From: DASPGQ01 sp035457705
GTDB taxonomy: Bacteria; Acidobacteriota; Vicinamibacteria; Marinacidobacterales; SMYC01
Assembly: GCA_035457705.1 (NCBI GenBank)
Contig: DATIBD010000117.1
Span: 26,864-90,863 of the forward strand
Reading direction: 5' to 3'
DNA length: 64,000 nucleotides
Part shown: positions 32,453-41,457 of the stretch, piece after piece
Numbering within the stretch: position 1 is the stretch's first letter
How the letters are laid out: each line of letters opens with the position of its first letter
Notes under the pieces: model-generated
Told to the model about the DNA's origin: nothing
The model's input: only the letters and a program-made list of their open reading frames with translations
The model's database searches: none
Made by a program: the position numbers and the translations under genes

Positions 32453-33928
32453 TCAGCTCGGCGAGAGCCCGAGTCCCTGCTCCCATCGGGCGTAGGCTTC
32501 CTCGAGCTTTTCGGGACTGCTGCTCGACGGCTCGACCATCCCTTTCCGCTCGAGCGGCCCGAGAGCCTCGGCGAATGATGCATAGTGCCGGGAGCCGATG
32601 GCCGCGCCGCGAGCCGCACCCTCGGCGCCGTCCGTGTCGTACAACTCGATGGTGACACCGGTCACATTCGCAAGAGTCTCTCGAAACACGCCGCTCTTCA
32701 GCATATTCGCGAGGGAGGCCCGCACCACTGTCGCTTCGAGGCCCATTCCCCCGAGAACGCGCATACCGTAGCGAAACGAAAAGGCGACCCCCTCGAGAAC
32801 CGCCCGGGTGAGATGTGCTCGGTCGTGCGTGTTGAAGTCGATCCCCTCGAACCGCGCGCCAGGTCCTCGATTCTCGAGCATACGCTCGGGTCCGTTGCCA
32901 AAGGGATAGAAACGAACGTCGGAAAACGCTTCGGTCGCTTCTGCGTTCATCATTTCGTAGCCCGGCTCGGAATAGAGTTTGCGCAGCCAGCGATATGCGC
33001 TTCCGGCGCCGTTGATGCAAAGAAGAACACCCAGCCGGATCCTATCCCTCTCGTGGTTCACGTGAGCGAAACTGTTCACCCGAGAGAGCGTGTCGGCCTG
33101 CAGGCTGTCGGTAATCCCGTACACGACACCGGACGTCCCGGCGTTGGCAGCGACTTCACCTGGCTCGAAGACGTTGAGCGCCAGCGCGTTCGTCGGCTGG
33201 TCCCCGGCGCGAAAAGTAACCGGCGTTCCGGCAGCCAGACCGAGGTGGGCCGCGGCTTCTTTCGTCAAACGGCCCTGCTCTCCGAGAGTTGGGACAACGT
33301 CAGGAAGAAGCTCGCCAGGGATCTCGAAATGATCGAGAAGGAAGCGAGCCGGGCAATTCTCTCGGAAGTCCCACAGCGTGCCTTCGGAAAGACCCGGCAT
33401 GGTCGTGGCGAAGCGACCCGTAAGCTTCCACCCCAGATAATCCCCGGGAAGAAGCACCTTCCCGATGCTCTCGAAAATGGCCGGTTCCTGTTCCTTGACC
33501 CACCTCAGTTTCGACGCGGTGAAGTTCCCCGGCGAGTTCAGAAGGTGCTCGAGACATCGATCTCGCCCGAGAATCCGGAACGCGCGCTCGCCGATATCGA
33601 CAGCCCGCCCATCGCACCATATGATCGCTGGCCTGAGACAGCGGCCGTCCCGATCGACGATGACAAGCCCGTGCATTTGGTAGGAGATCCCGACGGCGCG
33701 GATGTCACGCGGAGCAGCGGTCGACCTCGCGAGCAACCCGGTGGTGACTTGCTTGACGCAGTCCCACCACGACTCGGGGCGCTGCTCGGCCCATCCTGGA
33801 CGTGGGGCCTCGATAGGCATCTCGTCCTGAGGATGGCTCGCTCGCGCGGCGACTTTGCCCGATTCGCCGTCGAGAAGACAGGCCTTTACCGACGAGCTGC
33901 CCAAGTCGTATCCGAGGAAATACACCAT
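32453..33928 (-). CDS. xylB: FGGY-family carbohydrate kinase, probable xylulokinase
   Basis: 491 residues from ATG 33928 (MVYFLGYDLGSSSVKACLLD). The FGGY phosphate-binding motifs are present: GYDLGSSSVKA at the N-terminus, PGWAEQRPESWWDCV, GISYQMHGLVIVD and AIIWCDGRA, then LLPGDYLGWKLTGRFAT and VAANAGTSGVVYGI. ARRGAAIGSRHY matches the C-terminal helix region. MHGLV and PGDY are typical of xylulokinase rather than glycerol kinase. It would phosphorylate D-xylulose made by the isomerase at 10.7 kb. It is divergent from the homocysteine methyltransferase gene. No strong ribosome binding site is seen. Confidence 0.85.
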   Translation of the reverse strand: MVYFLGYDLGSSSVKACLLDGESGKVAARASHPQDEMPIEAPRPGWAEQRPESWWDCVKQVTTGLLARSTAAPRDIRAVGISYQMHGLVIVDRDGRCLRPAIIWCDGRAVDIGERAFRILGRDRCLEHLLNSPGNFTASKLRWVKEQEPAIFESIGKVLLPGDYLGWKLTGRFATTMPGLSEGTLWDFRENCPARFLLDHFEIPGELLPDVVPTLGEQGRLTKEAAAHLGLAAGTPVTFRAGDQPTNALALNVFEPGEVAANAGTSGVVYGITDSLQADTLSRVNSFAHVNHERDRIRLGVLLCINGAGSAYRWLRKLYSEPGYEMMNAEATEAFSDVRFYPFGNGPERMLENRGPGARFEGIDFNTHDRAHLTRAVLEGVAFSFRYGMRVLGGMGLEATVVRASLANMLKSGVFRETLANVTGVTIELYDTDGAEGAARGAAIGSRHYASFAEALGPLERKGMVEPSSSSPEKLEEAYARWEQGLGLSPS

Positions 33929-33999
33929 CGCGCCGAACGTATGCGCTTCCCGCGAGGGTGTCAATCGTCGCGCGACGAGTAAGACTAAGATACGCACAC

Positions 34000-34953
34000 A
34001 TGGGCAATCCTCTGGCACGGTTTCTCGACTCCCAGCGTTTCGTGATTCTCGACGGCGGACTGGCGACCGAGCTCGAGCGGCGAGGCGCTGATTTACGCGA
34101 CCCGCTCTGGTCGGCCAAGCTTCTCCTCGACGCCCCCGAGATGATCGAGGAGCTCCACTACGACTATTTCGTGGCCGGCGCCGATGTGGGTACCGGCGCA
34201 AGCTACCAGGCGTCGTTCCAGGGTTTTCTGGCACGAGGGATCGATGCGGCTCGAGCGGAACACCTGCTGAGATTGTCGGTCGCTCTCGTTCGACGCGCAC
34301 GACAGAGGTTCTGGAGCGACGAAAGAAATCGAGCGGGACGAATCGAGCCCCTGGTCGCCGCTTCGGTCGGCTGCTACGGAGCGATGCTTCACGATGGCTC
34401 CGAGTACAGAGGAGACTATGGTCTCTCGCGGGCCGAGCTACGGACCTTTCACGAAAGGCGGCTGCGAGTTCTGGAAGACTCTGGAGCCGATATCATCGCG
34501 TGCGAGACGATTCCAAGTCGACTCGAAGCCGAAGCACTCGTTTCCCTGCTCGAAGCTCCTGCTTGGATCAGCTTCAGCTGCCGCAACGAGCGCGAGGTTT
34601 CCCACGGAGAAGACTTCGCAGAGTGTGTACGCCTCGCGTCGCGCGCATCAGCGGTCGTGGCCGTGGGTATGAACTGCACACATCCCCGCTACGTCTCCGG
34701 CCTGCTGTCCATCGGGGCCTCCGACAAGCCAAGGCTATGCTACCCGAACAGCGGCGAGGTTTGGGACGCCGATCGAAAGGAATGGACGGGGAGCACCGAT
34801 TCTTCTTCTATTGCCCAGCTTGCGCCCACCTGGTATCGGCTCGGTGCTCGGCTCATCGGGGGCTGCTGCCGAACCAGCCCCGAGACCATCACCACAATTC
34901 GCCGGGCACTAACCGAGCAGGTTATAACGCAAGATGCACCACATCGCTCTTAG
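34000..34953 (+). CDS. mmuM: Homocysteine S-methyltransferase
   Basis: 317 residues from ATG 34000 (MGNPLARFLDSQRFVILDGG). Motifs: GGLATELERRGADL, then GADVGTGASYQASFQGFLAR, AASVGCYGAMLHDGSEYRGD, GMNCTHPRY with the first zinc Cys, and LIGGCCRTSPETI with the paired zinc Cys residues. The family transfers a methyl group from S-methylmethionine or a related donor to homocysteine, giving methionine. The 3' end overlaps the convergent glycosyltransferase gene by 45 bp. Confidence 0.93.
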   Translation: MGNPLARFLDSQRFVILDGGLATELERRGADLRDPLWSAKLLLDAPEMIEELHYDYFVAGADVGTGASYQASFQGFLARGIDAARAEHLLRLSVALVRRARQRFWSDERNRAGRIEPLVAASVGCYGAMLHDGSEYRGDYGLSRAELRTFHERRLRVLEDSGADIIACETIPSRLEAEALVSLLEAPAWISFSCRNEREVSHGEDFAECVRLASRASAVVAVGMNCTHPRYVSGLLSIGASDKPRLCYPNSGEVWDADRKEWTGSTDSSSIAQLAPTWYRLGARLIGGCCRTSPETITTIRRALTEQVITQDAPHRS

Positions 34954-35604
34954 GCCGTCACGCCATCCGATCTTCTTCCCCTCGGCGTACGTTCGCCCCG
35001 AGTAGGAGATCCCTACCTCATAGATTCGGCAGCCCATCCTCGCGACTTTGGCGGTCACCTCGGGCTCGAATCCAAACCCGTTCTCCCGCAGCGCGATGGA
35101 CTGGATGACCTCCCGCCGAAACGCCTTGTAGCAAGTCTCCATGTCGGTCAGGTTCATATTCGTAAACATGTTCGACAGAAGCGTCAGGAACTTGTTCGCG
35201 GCGAAGTGCCAGAAGTAGAGCACGCGGTGCGATTCGCTTCCTACGAAGCGGCTGCCGAACACGACATCCGCCTTGCCAGAAAGAATGGGTGCGATCAACC
35301 TCGGGTAGTCCCGAGGATCGTATTCGAGATCCGCATCCTGAACGACGACGATCCTTCCGGTAGCGCGCGCGAATCCAGAACGAAGTGCCGCGCCTTTGCC
35401 CCGATTGCGATCGTGAAGAATCAGCTCGACTCCGGCGATATTCCCCTGTTCGCGGAGCCGCTCCCGCGTGCCGTCAGTCGAGAAATCGTCTACGACGATG
35501 ATTTGCTTGCCCTCGATCTCGCTCGAGCGAACCGCCTCGATGATGGCCTCGATGGTGTGGACCTCGTTGAAACATGGAATAACGACGGAAATCGTGGGTG
35601 ACAA
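34909..35604 (-). CDS. Family 2 glycosyltransferase (DPM1-like, soluble)
   Basis: 231 residues. ISVVIPCFNEVHTIEAIIEA opens the GT-A fold, then IIVVDDFSTDGTRERL, GKGAALRSGFARATGRIVVV QDADLEYDP with the metal-binding DxD, and DVVFGSRFVG. There is no membrane helix, as in the soluble dolichol/polyprenol-phosphate mannosyltransferase-like branch. METCYKAFRREVI matches this branch. It probably transfers a sugar to a polyprenyl phosphate for envelope glycans. Nucleotide sugar unknown. Confidence 0.92.
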   Translation of the reverse strand: MSPTISVVIPCFNEVHTIEAIIEAVRSSEIEGKQIIVVDDFSTDGTRERLREQGNIAGVELILHDRNRGKGAALRSGFARATGRIVVVQDADLEYDPRDYPRLIAPILSGKADVVFGSRFVGSESHRVLYFWHFAANKFLTLLSNMFTNMNLTDMETCYKAFRREVIQSIALRENGFGFEPEVTAKVARMGCRIYEVGISYSGRTYAEGKKIGWRDGLRAMWCILRYNLLG

Positions 35605-35641
35605 GGGACCTCCAAAAAACGAGGAGCTGGACTATATCAGC

Positions 35642-36271
35642 TCAAGCTCGTGTTTGGAGGCGCCCGATGCGCGCTACGTACGAGCGTGCGACCCGCTGCT
35701 CGTCGAGCCCCAAACAGCGCGCTATCTGCAGCGTGAAGTTCTTCAGGTAAATGGGGGCCGGAAGCCGGTCGAGTCGTTCTTCCTCGATATACTCCAGCAT
35801 CGACCGACCGATCTTGGTCTCCTCCGAAATAGCGGTCAAGTCGATTCCCATCACCTGCCGCGCCCGCCGGAGGTACTCCCCGGTGGCTTCCTCTCCCGAC
35901 CTGAGCTCGGGTGGCGCAGCGGTGACGCTCCGGGCGGGGGAAAGGTGCTCCTCGGAGGCGTCGAACGGCGACCCGACCGAAGAAGACTCGTCGGAGATGC
36001 GGGTTCTCGGATGAGTCCGACGAGATACGATTCCCATTCGCTCGTCGTACATTCGCCGGCTCTCTGCCGCGATGAGGGTCTGGTAAGCCTCGGCGATGTA
36101 GTGAAACGTCCCTCGGCGTTCTTGATCGGTGAGAATGGAGCCGGTGACGAGAGACTCGCAGTGGTATAGCTCCTTCGCCTCTTCGTAGGCGGCTCGAATC
36201 TGCTCGGGACTGGCGTCGTAGTCGACTTCGAGAACCTGATAATAGTCTCGCTCGCTCAGCGGTGGTAGCAT
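35642..36271 (-). CDS. Degenerate J-domain plus RodZ-like helix-turn-helix protein
   Basis: 209 residues from ATG 36271. Residues 7-78 resemble a DnaJ J-domain (ERDYYQVLEVDYDASPEQIR AAYEEAKELYH, then FHYIAEAYQTLIAAESRRMY DERM), but the HPD triad needed to stimulate DnaK reads HCE (YHCES at 36-40). A disordered linker follows. Residues 130-205 form an HTH of the RodZ type (GEYLRRARQVMGIDLTAISE, then KIGRSMLEYIEEERLDRLPA). There is no membrane segment. The start codon overlaps the stop of the MinD-like gene (TGATG), indicating translational coupling and a shared function. Similar ATPase/HTH pairs are known in Myxococcota and relatives; the role is not established. Confidence 0.85.
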   Translation of the reverse strand: MLPPLSERDYYQVLEVDYDASPEQIRAAYEEAKELYHCESLVTGSILTDQERRGTFHYIAEAYQTLIAAESRRMYDERMGIVSRRTHPRTRISDESSSVGSPFDASEEHLSPARSVTAAPPELRSGEEATGEYLRRARQVMGIDLTAISEETKIGRSMLEYIEEERLDRLPAPIYLKNFTLQIARCLGLDEQRVARSYVARIGRLQTRA

Positions 36272-37356
36272 CAATGAGCTCCGCGGTAGCTCGCGGAGCC
36301 GCCGTTCGAACGCAGGAACGTTCGCGCCACCGCTTCGAGGGCCAGGCTCGCCGGAGACTCCGGAAAATCCAGCATAAAGGGTCGGCGTTTTCGGTTTGCC
36401 TTCCAAACGTTCTCGTCGAAATCGATCGTACCAACCGCTTCGATGTCGATGCCCAGATGACGTCGGCAGACCGACGCCATCGACTGACCCAGACGCTTGT
36501 CCTCGGGGTAGCGGACCTGATTGATGACCAAACGTGGTCTGAAACACCGCGCGCGTTCCTTGAGGTAGTGCCCCGTCGACTCGTCGTAGTCCTGGATGGC
36601 TTCCAGGAGATCATAGGGCGTACGGATGCCCCAGTGGTTCTTTTGATCCATGGCCTGCTCGACGACGGCTCGCGCCGGCCCCGCTTTCAACGAGCACCAG
36701 AGGTGGCGATAGAAGCTCATCTTCAGAAACCGATAGGCATTCTCGATGGAGCTCGGCTCGGGAACGACCACCAAGAGGCCCAACTCGGCGACGAGAAAGA
36801 AGTCGACGATGTTGAACGAGATTCCGGCGCCGAGGTCGATGAGCACGATGTCCGCATCGACCTGGCCGATCCGGGAAAGCAAACGTACTTTTTGCAGAAA
36901 CTTGAGATTCGATGCAGCGAGGTAATCGTGGGCGCCGGTGATCAAGCCCAGGTTCTTGATTCCTGTCTCGAGGATGACGTCCTCGATCCGAGGCACACGG
37001 CGGTTGATGAAGTCGGAAAGCGTTCGCGAGGGTGAGGCCAGTCCCAGGCACGTGTGGAGATTGGCGCCCCCGAGGTCGGCATCGATAACCACGACACGGT
37101 TTCCGTGCCTGGCCAAAGAGATCGCGAGGCTGCTCGTGACCAAGCTCTTTCCGACGCCCCCCTTCCCGCCCCCAACGGCGAGGATGCGGCTCGATGACCG
37201 GCAGTACGGAATGATCTCGGCCGGTGCATCGCTGGAAACGGGTGTGAGCGGGATGATCGCCGGCCGCGAAAGCCCGGTCTCGGTTCTCACGCCCACCCAT
37301 CCGCCGGAGCCCGCGTAACCGCCACGGCTGATTCGTTCTTTTGGTATCGACTCCAC
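36271..37356 (-). CDS. MinD/ParA-like P-loop ATPase
   Basis: 361 residues from GTG 37356, preceded by GGGGAG. A 55-residue variable N-terminus leads to the deviant Walker A (LAVGGGKGGVGKSLVTSSLA), then VVVIDADLGGANLHTCLGL and ADIVLIDLGAGISFNIVDFF. The ADLGGANLHT motif is typical of the FlhG/MinD-like branch that localises polar structures such as flagella or pili. A C-terminal segment of about 100 residues (LVINQVRYPEDKRLGQSMAS) follows. It is coupled to the J/HTH gene downstream. A pilus-locus partner is possible but the locus is 11 kb away. Confidence 0.92.
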   Translation of the reverse strand: MESIPKERISRGGYAGSGGWVGVRTETGLSRPAIIPLTPVSSDAPAEIIPYCRSSSRILAVGGGKGGVGKSLVTSSLAISLARHGNRVVVIDADLGGANLHTCLGLASPSRTLSDFINRRVPRIEDVILETGIKNLGLITGAHDYLAASNLKFLQKVRLLSRIGQVDADIVLIDLGAGISFNIVDFFLVAELGLLVVVPEPSSIENAYRFLKMSFYRHLWCSLKAGPARAVVEQAMDQKNHWGIRTPYDLLEAIQDYDESTGHYLKERARCFRPRLVINQVRYPEDKRLGQSMASVCRRHLGIDIEAVGTIDFDENVWKANRKRRPFMLDFPESPASLALEAVARTFLRSNGGSASYRGAH

Positions 37357-37495
37357 GTGGTCTCCCCTTCTCGCTCGAATAACCGAGTGCGCGCGTCTTC
37401 GAGGACGCGATCAGACCTTGGGAACCTGTTGTACGAATATAAAAATGCTGGCGAGCGCTATTCGCGCCGAGGACTCAGCGATTTACCTATATTCG

Positions 37496-37525
37496 ATGGT
37501 AACGAGACGAGGCGAGGTGTGTCAA
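37496..37525 (-). promoter_or_regulatory. Candidate sigma-70 promoter of the MinD-like operon
   Basis: On the minus strand TTGACA (37520-37525) is followed after 18 bases by TACCAT (37496-37501). The -35 is perfect and the -10 matches four of six. It lies in the 209-bp gap upstream of GTG 37356 and after the neighbouring TPR gene. The leader would be about 130 bases. Confidence 0.45.
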
Positions 37526-37565
37526 GCCAGGGTTGTCCATCCCCGATGGGTGAAGAGCGAGCGCC

Positions 37566-38939
37566 CTACTGAGCCACGGCAACTTGTCCGAGCGTGAGCA
37601 GCGACGGAACGGGGATCCCGTTCAAGCTGGCCGGGCTATAGGTCGCGCTCATCAGGGATAGCATCATGAGGGGCGTCGACCCGGTGTTGCCCGCGCCCAT
37701 GTGCGCGGCAACGACTTTGCCCTGGTGGTCGATCAATACCGCAATGTAGTTGTTTTCCGCGGATCGACGAGATTCCATTGCCGGTGGGGGCGGCGTTCGA
37801 TAGCGCACCACCCGAGGAGGCTCGTAACTCTCGGGATCCTTCTCGAAGACGGCCTTCATGGCCACGACGAAGGGCGCAACGTCGTAGAGAAGGTAATCGA
37901 AGTCGGTTTGAAAAGCCGCACCAAACTGGTCCAGTGCTCGAGTCCGATCATCTTGCAGCGCGTAGAGGTAGCCCAGATGAAGGTGAGCCTCCGTGTCGTC
38001 AGGAATCATCTGTGCGAGCCCCTCGTACAGATTCTCCGCATCTGTCAGATCGCCGTTATAAGCGTGAGCGCGCGCCAGCAAACGTAGAGCCCGAGTCTGG
38101 CCCGGGGAAACTAGAAGCACCTCCCCCAGTTCCTCGATGGCCTCAGGGAAGCGGCGGTCTCCAAGCAATGCCTCCCCGGTCAGGAGACGTACTTCGTTCC
38201 GTTCTCCATCGTTCGTCGGCATGAAGGTTTCGAGCCAGCTTACCGCCTGCTTGAACTTGCGATCGGCGATGTACTCGCGGGCCTGCCGTATGGGGTCATC
38301 GAGTCCAACGACGCGCTCGAGGTCGTCCCTCCGAGCCGAGGGCTTCAAGATGAAATGGCGTGCCGGAGCGACTCCGCTTCGGGCGAGACTTGCCGCCAGG
38401 TTGGGGTAGAAGCCCTCTAATCTACGGAAGGCCTCGTCGAAGTCGTCGAACACCCGCAATTGATGGCCTCGGTAGACGACCCCATCGAGCTCGGTCTCGG
38501 CCTCGATCGTGCCCATATAAACGGGCCGGTCTGCAGGCACGACCAGGACTGCCGCTTCCGCGTCGCCACTCTTGGGCTTCACTCCGAAACGCTGCCGGAT
38601 CGGACGGAACTTATCGGGCTTGAACGGGTGAACGCGCGGGTAGTACACCGCTTCGAGGGATACGACATGATAGGTGCCCGGCGGTATCGTTTCGGAAATG
38701 TACCCCAGGCCTTCGCCAACCTCCAGCGTCTGCTCACCACCCGTATTGACATCCCGAAGCCTGACGCGGCGCGAGCGAAAATCCGCACTCTCGAACTTGC
38801 CGACGAAGCGCCCGAAAACGAGAGATTGGCCTTGCGAGACGATGTCGTTCCAGGACGTGCCCTCGCCAGGACTGTCGGCCGCCGCCACGGTGGCGAGCGC
38901 GAGGAACGCCACGAAAGGACGCACACACATTCTTCCCAC
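37566..38939 (-). CDS. Exported TPR protein with possible TonB-C-like terminus
   Basis: 457 residues from GTG 38939 (GGAGGG upstream); ATG 38930 is also possible. Signal peptide: CVRPFVAFLALATVAAADSP. Residues 40-190 form a beta-rich domain (TLEVGEGLGYISETIPPGTY HVVSLEAVYY) typical of carboxypeptidase-regulatory-like folds. TPRs occupy about 220-350 (FMPTNDGERNEVRLLTGEAL, then TDAENLYEGLAQMIPDDTEA). The end has VVRYRTPPPPAMESRRS, then GKVVAAHMGAGNTGS and PASLNGIPVPS, resembling a TonB C-terminal domain. No function is assigned. A periplasmic scaffold role is likely. Confidence 0.78.
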   Translation of the reverse strand: MGRMCVRPFVAFLALATVAAADSPGEGTSWNDIVSQGQSLVFGRFVGKFESADFRSRRVRLRDVNTGGEQTLEVGEGLGYISETIPPGTYHVVSLEAVYYPRVHPFKPDKFRPIRQRFGVKPKSGDAEAAVLVVPADRPVYMGTIEAETELDGVVYRGHQLRVFDDFDEAFRRLEGFYPNLAASLARSGVAPARHFILKPSARRDDLERVVGLDDPIRQAREYIADRKFKQAVSWLETFMPTNDGERNEVRLLTGEALLGDRRFPEAIEELGEVLLVSPGQTRALRLLARAHAYNGDLTDAENLYEGLAQMIPDDTEAHLHLGYLYALQDDRTRALDQFGAAFQTDFDYLLYDVAPFVVAMKAVFEKDPESYEPPRVVRYRTPPPPAMESRRSAENNYIAVLIDHQGKVVAAHMGAGNTGSTPLMMLSLMSATYSPASLNGIPVPSLLTLGQVAVAQ

Positions 38940-39091
38940 AGTGACCCTCCTCCCGGGCTAGCCGAGTCGGGCCACCCGGACAAGTCACCTTTACAAAACA
39001 TCATACTACAGAGGCACGGCGGTGCGACTGTGAACCACGTAACGTTTCTCGAGTCCTACCGTTCTTTGCGGCGGAATGGCGAGTAAGTCGC

Positions 39092-40006
39092 TCAGCGACG
39101 TCGAATCGTCCTCAGCTCGGCGAGCGCTTCGGTGGTCTTCTGGGCTTCCGGAGAGGAGCGATCGGCAAACATTGCCTGGGCCTTCGTCAGCGACTCCTCG
39201 GCGAGGAGGTACTCCTGTCTCTGCAGGTGGCGCAGCCCCATCCGGGAGTAGACGATGGCCATCTCCTGTCGAATCGCAGGGTCGTCTTCCCGGTACATTC
39301 GAGCGAGATCGTATTGAACCAGAGCGTCCTCGAGTCTATCGCCCGCCCCCGCCAGAAAGCGCCCATAAGCGACGTATTGAGCCGGCGCGAGCTCGGGAAC
39401 CCCGGCAGCCGCTTCGGCTGCGGCTTTGTATGCCAGCTCCGCCTCGACGAGCTGTCCCGTGCGCTCGAGAAACAGCCCGTAACGTTGCTGAGCTTCGGGA
39501 AGCTTTGGATCGATGGAAACGGCTTTCTGGTAGGCTGCGTTCGCAAGGACGAATGGATCGCCGGGATCCTCGCGCACCTGGCGCCGGGGACGACCGGGCA
39601 CGTGTCTGGCGTAGACGTCGCCGACACCGACCGAAGCGAGGGCATGTCGGGGGTTCACGGCAAGAGCCCGTCGAAACGCTTCCAGGCTCGCTTGCTCCTC
39701 TTCGGAAAGGGCAGGGGTGGCCGCGGACGCTCCAGCGCGGGCCAAATGGCAGAGACCTTTGTAATAAAAAGCATCCGCGAGATCGAGATCGTCCTCCGTC
39801 ACCTGGGCGATTCTCTCGAGAGCTTCGTCGCACTGTCCGGACTCGTAGAGCTCGCGAATCGCCGCGATCTGGGGAGCTTGCCCCTGGAGCGCCGACGTTC
39901 CCGAGAGCTGGTCCTTGAGCGCAGCGATGCGATCGCACGAAGAAACCGACAGACACGCCGCGGCGACCATGGCCAACTGCCAGCAATTGGCGGGCCCCAG
40001 AGGCAT
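39092..40006 (-). CDS. TPR lipoprotein
   Basis: 304 residues. The signal peptide ends in a lipobox (MVAAACLSVSSCDRI); ATG 39970 inside it is an alternative start. About six TPRs follow, such as IRELYESGQCDEALERIAQV, then LEAFRRALAVNPRHALASVG and AQQRYGLFLERTGQLVEAEL. It ends in TTEALAELRTIRRR. The HEAT-repeat gene lies 18 bp upstream on the same strand, so the two probably form an operon. Such repeats bind proteins. No specific role can be given. Confidence 0.85.
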   Translation of the reverse strand: MPLGPANCWQLAMVAAACLSVSSCDRIAALKDQLSGTSALQGQAPQIAAIRELYESGQCDEALERIAQVTEDDLDLADAFYYKGLCHLARAGASAATPALSEEEQASLEAFRRALAVNPRHALASVGVGDVYARHVPGRPRRQVREDPGDPFVLANAAYQKAVSIDPKLPEAQQRYGLFLERTGQLVEAELAYKAAAEAAAGVPELAPAQYVAYGRFLAGAGDRLEDALVQYDLARMYREDDPAIRQEMAIVYSRMGLRHLQRQEYLLAEESLTKAQAMFADRSSPEAQKTTEALAELRTIRRR

Positions 40007-40024
40007 TCGATGATTCTTCGTTGG

Positions 40025-41332
40025 CTAGGGGTTCGTGCTCGAAGCCGACCGCCGTCCCTGCTGGAGATGGGCAATCGCCCGGTTGGCGCGATCGGCTACC
40101 TCTCGATCCGGATCGGAAAGAAGCGGCTCGAGATAGGGGATGGCCGCCGGGTCTCCTATCTCCATGAGAACCAGAGCCATCTCCTTTCGCACCTCCACGA
40201 CCGGATCCGAGAGGTACGTAACGAGCTCTTCCAAGAGCGGGCTCCCGAGCTCCACGGCGTATTGGTGGGCCTGCTCTCGGAGCTGCTTGTCGGCCAGAGA
40301 CAGGGCGACGCGATCGATGAACTCCGCGCGACCCAGACGAGCCAGCGAGAAACAGTAGGCGAGTTGAACCGAGGGATCCGGCTCTCTAAGAAAATCCTTC
40401 ATCAAACCGGGAACGAGCGCAGGGTCATCCAATCGCCCCAGTCCCTCGACCGCCCACCGTCGCTGGTTGGCATCCTGACTGGTCATCTGATAGTAGAAGA
40501 CGCCGCGCGCCTCCGGGGCTCCCATCCGTGCCAGAGCGGCCAATGCGCGGTCGCCGAGCTTGTTGACATTGGAGTCATAAATCGACACGAGCTCGGGGGC
40601 GGCGGGCAAGTAACGCATGGCGCCCACGGAGTCCACGACCGGCCCGGTCAACTCGCTGGGATTTTCCTTCAGCAACGCTCGAAGCGCCTCACCGGCCTCA
40701 TCGGTACCGATGTTCCCAAGGGCCTCGACGATTGCGAGACGAACGTCCTTGTCCGGATCGTACAGGGCCGCTCCGAGGCTGTCGACGGCATCCTGTGCTC
40801 CCAGCACACCAAGACTGTACGCAGCCCGCCGGCGCAAGCCGGGCTCACGGTCCTGGAGAGATCCCTCGAATGCCGTCACCACCCGGGGATCGACAGCGAG
40901 CAAGCCCTCGAGTCTGGGGGTCTGGCTTCGCGGTCCGATCAGGAAGCTCAGCGCACCGCCCAAGCTCGCATTACCAGCGCCCACGTAGATCTCCACGAGC
41001 CCCACCATCGCTTCTTCTCGAATGGATTTTTCCTCGTCACCTAACCCAACGAGCAGTCCGTCGATGGCTTCTGTCGAGTTGAATCCACGAAGCACCTCGA
41101 CCGTGACTTTTCTCACTTTGGGCTCTGGATCGCGCATCGCCTCCGTCAGCGCCGGGATTGCCTCCGGGCGACCCGATTTGCCGAGGGCCTTGGCAGCTTT
41201 TACGCGTGTCCCGACGTTGGGGCTTCGAAGGTTGGCGACCTCGTCGTGGAAAGAGCTCTGGGCGAGCGCAAGAGCCACGCCCACCAAAATGGACGACCCA
41301 ATCCCCAGGCCGGCCGAATACCCGCGTCCCAT
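40025..41332 (-). CDS. Exported HEAT-repeat protein
   Basis: 435 residues from ATG 41332, preceded by GGAGG. Signal peptide region: GLGIGSSILVGVALALAQSS. The rest is about nine HEAT/PBS-lyase-type repeats, recognisable as VKAAKALGKSGRPEAIPALT, then VRLAIVEALGNIGTDEAGEA and VRKEMALVLMEIGDPAAIPY. No catalytic residues are seen. It is probably a periplasmic protein-binding scaffold working with the TPR lipoprotein just downstream. Confidence 0.9.
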   Translation of the reverse strand: MGRGYSAGLGIGSSILVGVALALAQSSFHDEVANLRSPNVGTRVKAAKALGKSGRPEAIPALTEAMRDPEPKVRKVTVEVLRGFNSTEAIDGLLVGLGDEEKSIREEAMVGLVEIYVGAGNASLGGALSFLIGPRSQTPRLEGLLAVDPRVVTAFEGSLQDREPGLRRRAAYSLGVLGAQDAVDSLGAALYDPDKDVRLAIVEALGNIGTDEAGEALRALLKENPSELTGPVVDSVGAMRYLPAAPELVSIYDSNVNKLGDRALAALARMGAPEARGVFYYQMTSQDANQRRWAVEGLGRLDDPALVPGLMKDFLREPDPSVQLAYCFSLARLGRAEFIDRVALSLADKQLREQAHQYAVELGSPLLEELVTYLSDPVVEVRKEMALVLMEIGDPAAIPYLEPLLSDPDREVADRANRAIAHLQQGRRSASSTNP

Positions 41333-41425
41333 GAGTAGACCTCCAAACGAATGAGTCAGAAGGATTTTAGTTGGAATCGCAACGGGTTGTATGTTAGCAA
41401 AAACCCAACGCAGGATCTAGTAGTT

Positions 41426-41450
41426 CCGGCCCTGTGAGCCCCGGGGCCGG
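41426..41450 (-). terminator. GC hairpin after ctpA-type gene
   Basis: CCGGCCC (41426-41432) and GGGCCGG (41444-41450) pair perfectly around an 11-nt loop, 8 bases beyond the stop of the processing peptidase gene on the minus strand. The following bases are not U-rich, so it may end or stabilise the transcript rather than act as a classic terminator. Confidence 0.4.
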
Positions 41451-41457
41451 AGATGGC

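Noticed and set aside
39227..41044. 605-residue + frame
   Set aside because: Antisense across the TPR lipoprotein and HEAT-repeat genes; no family features of its own.
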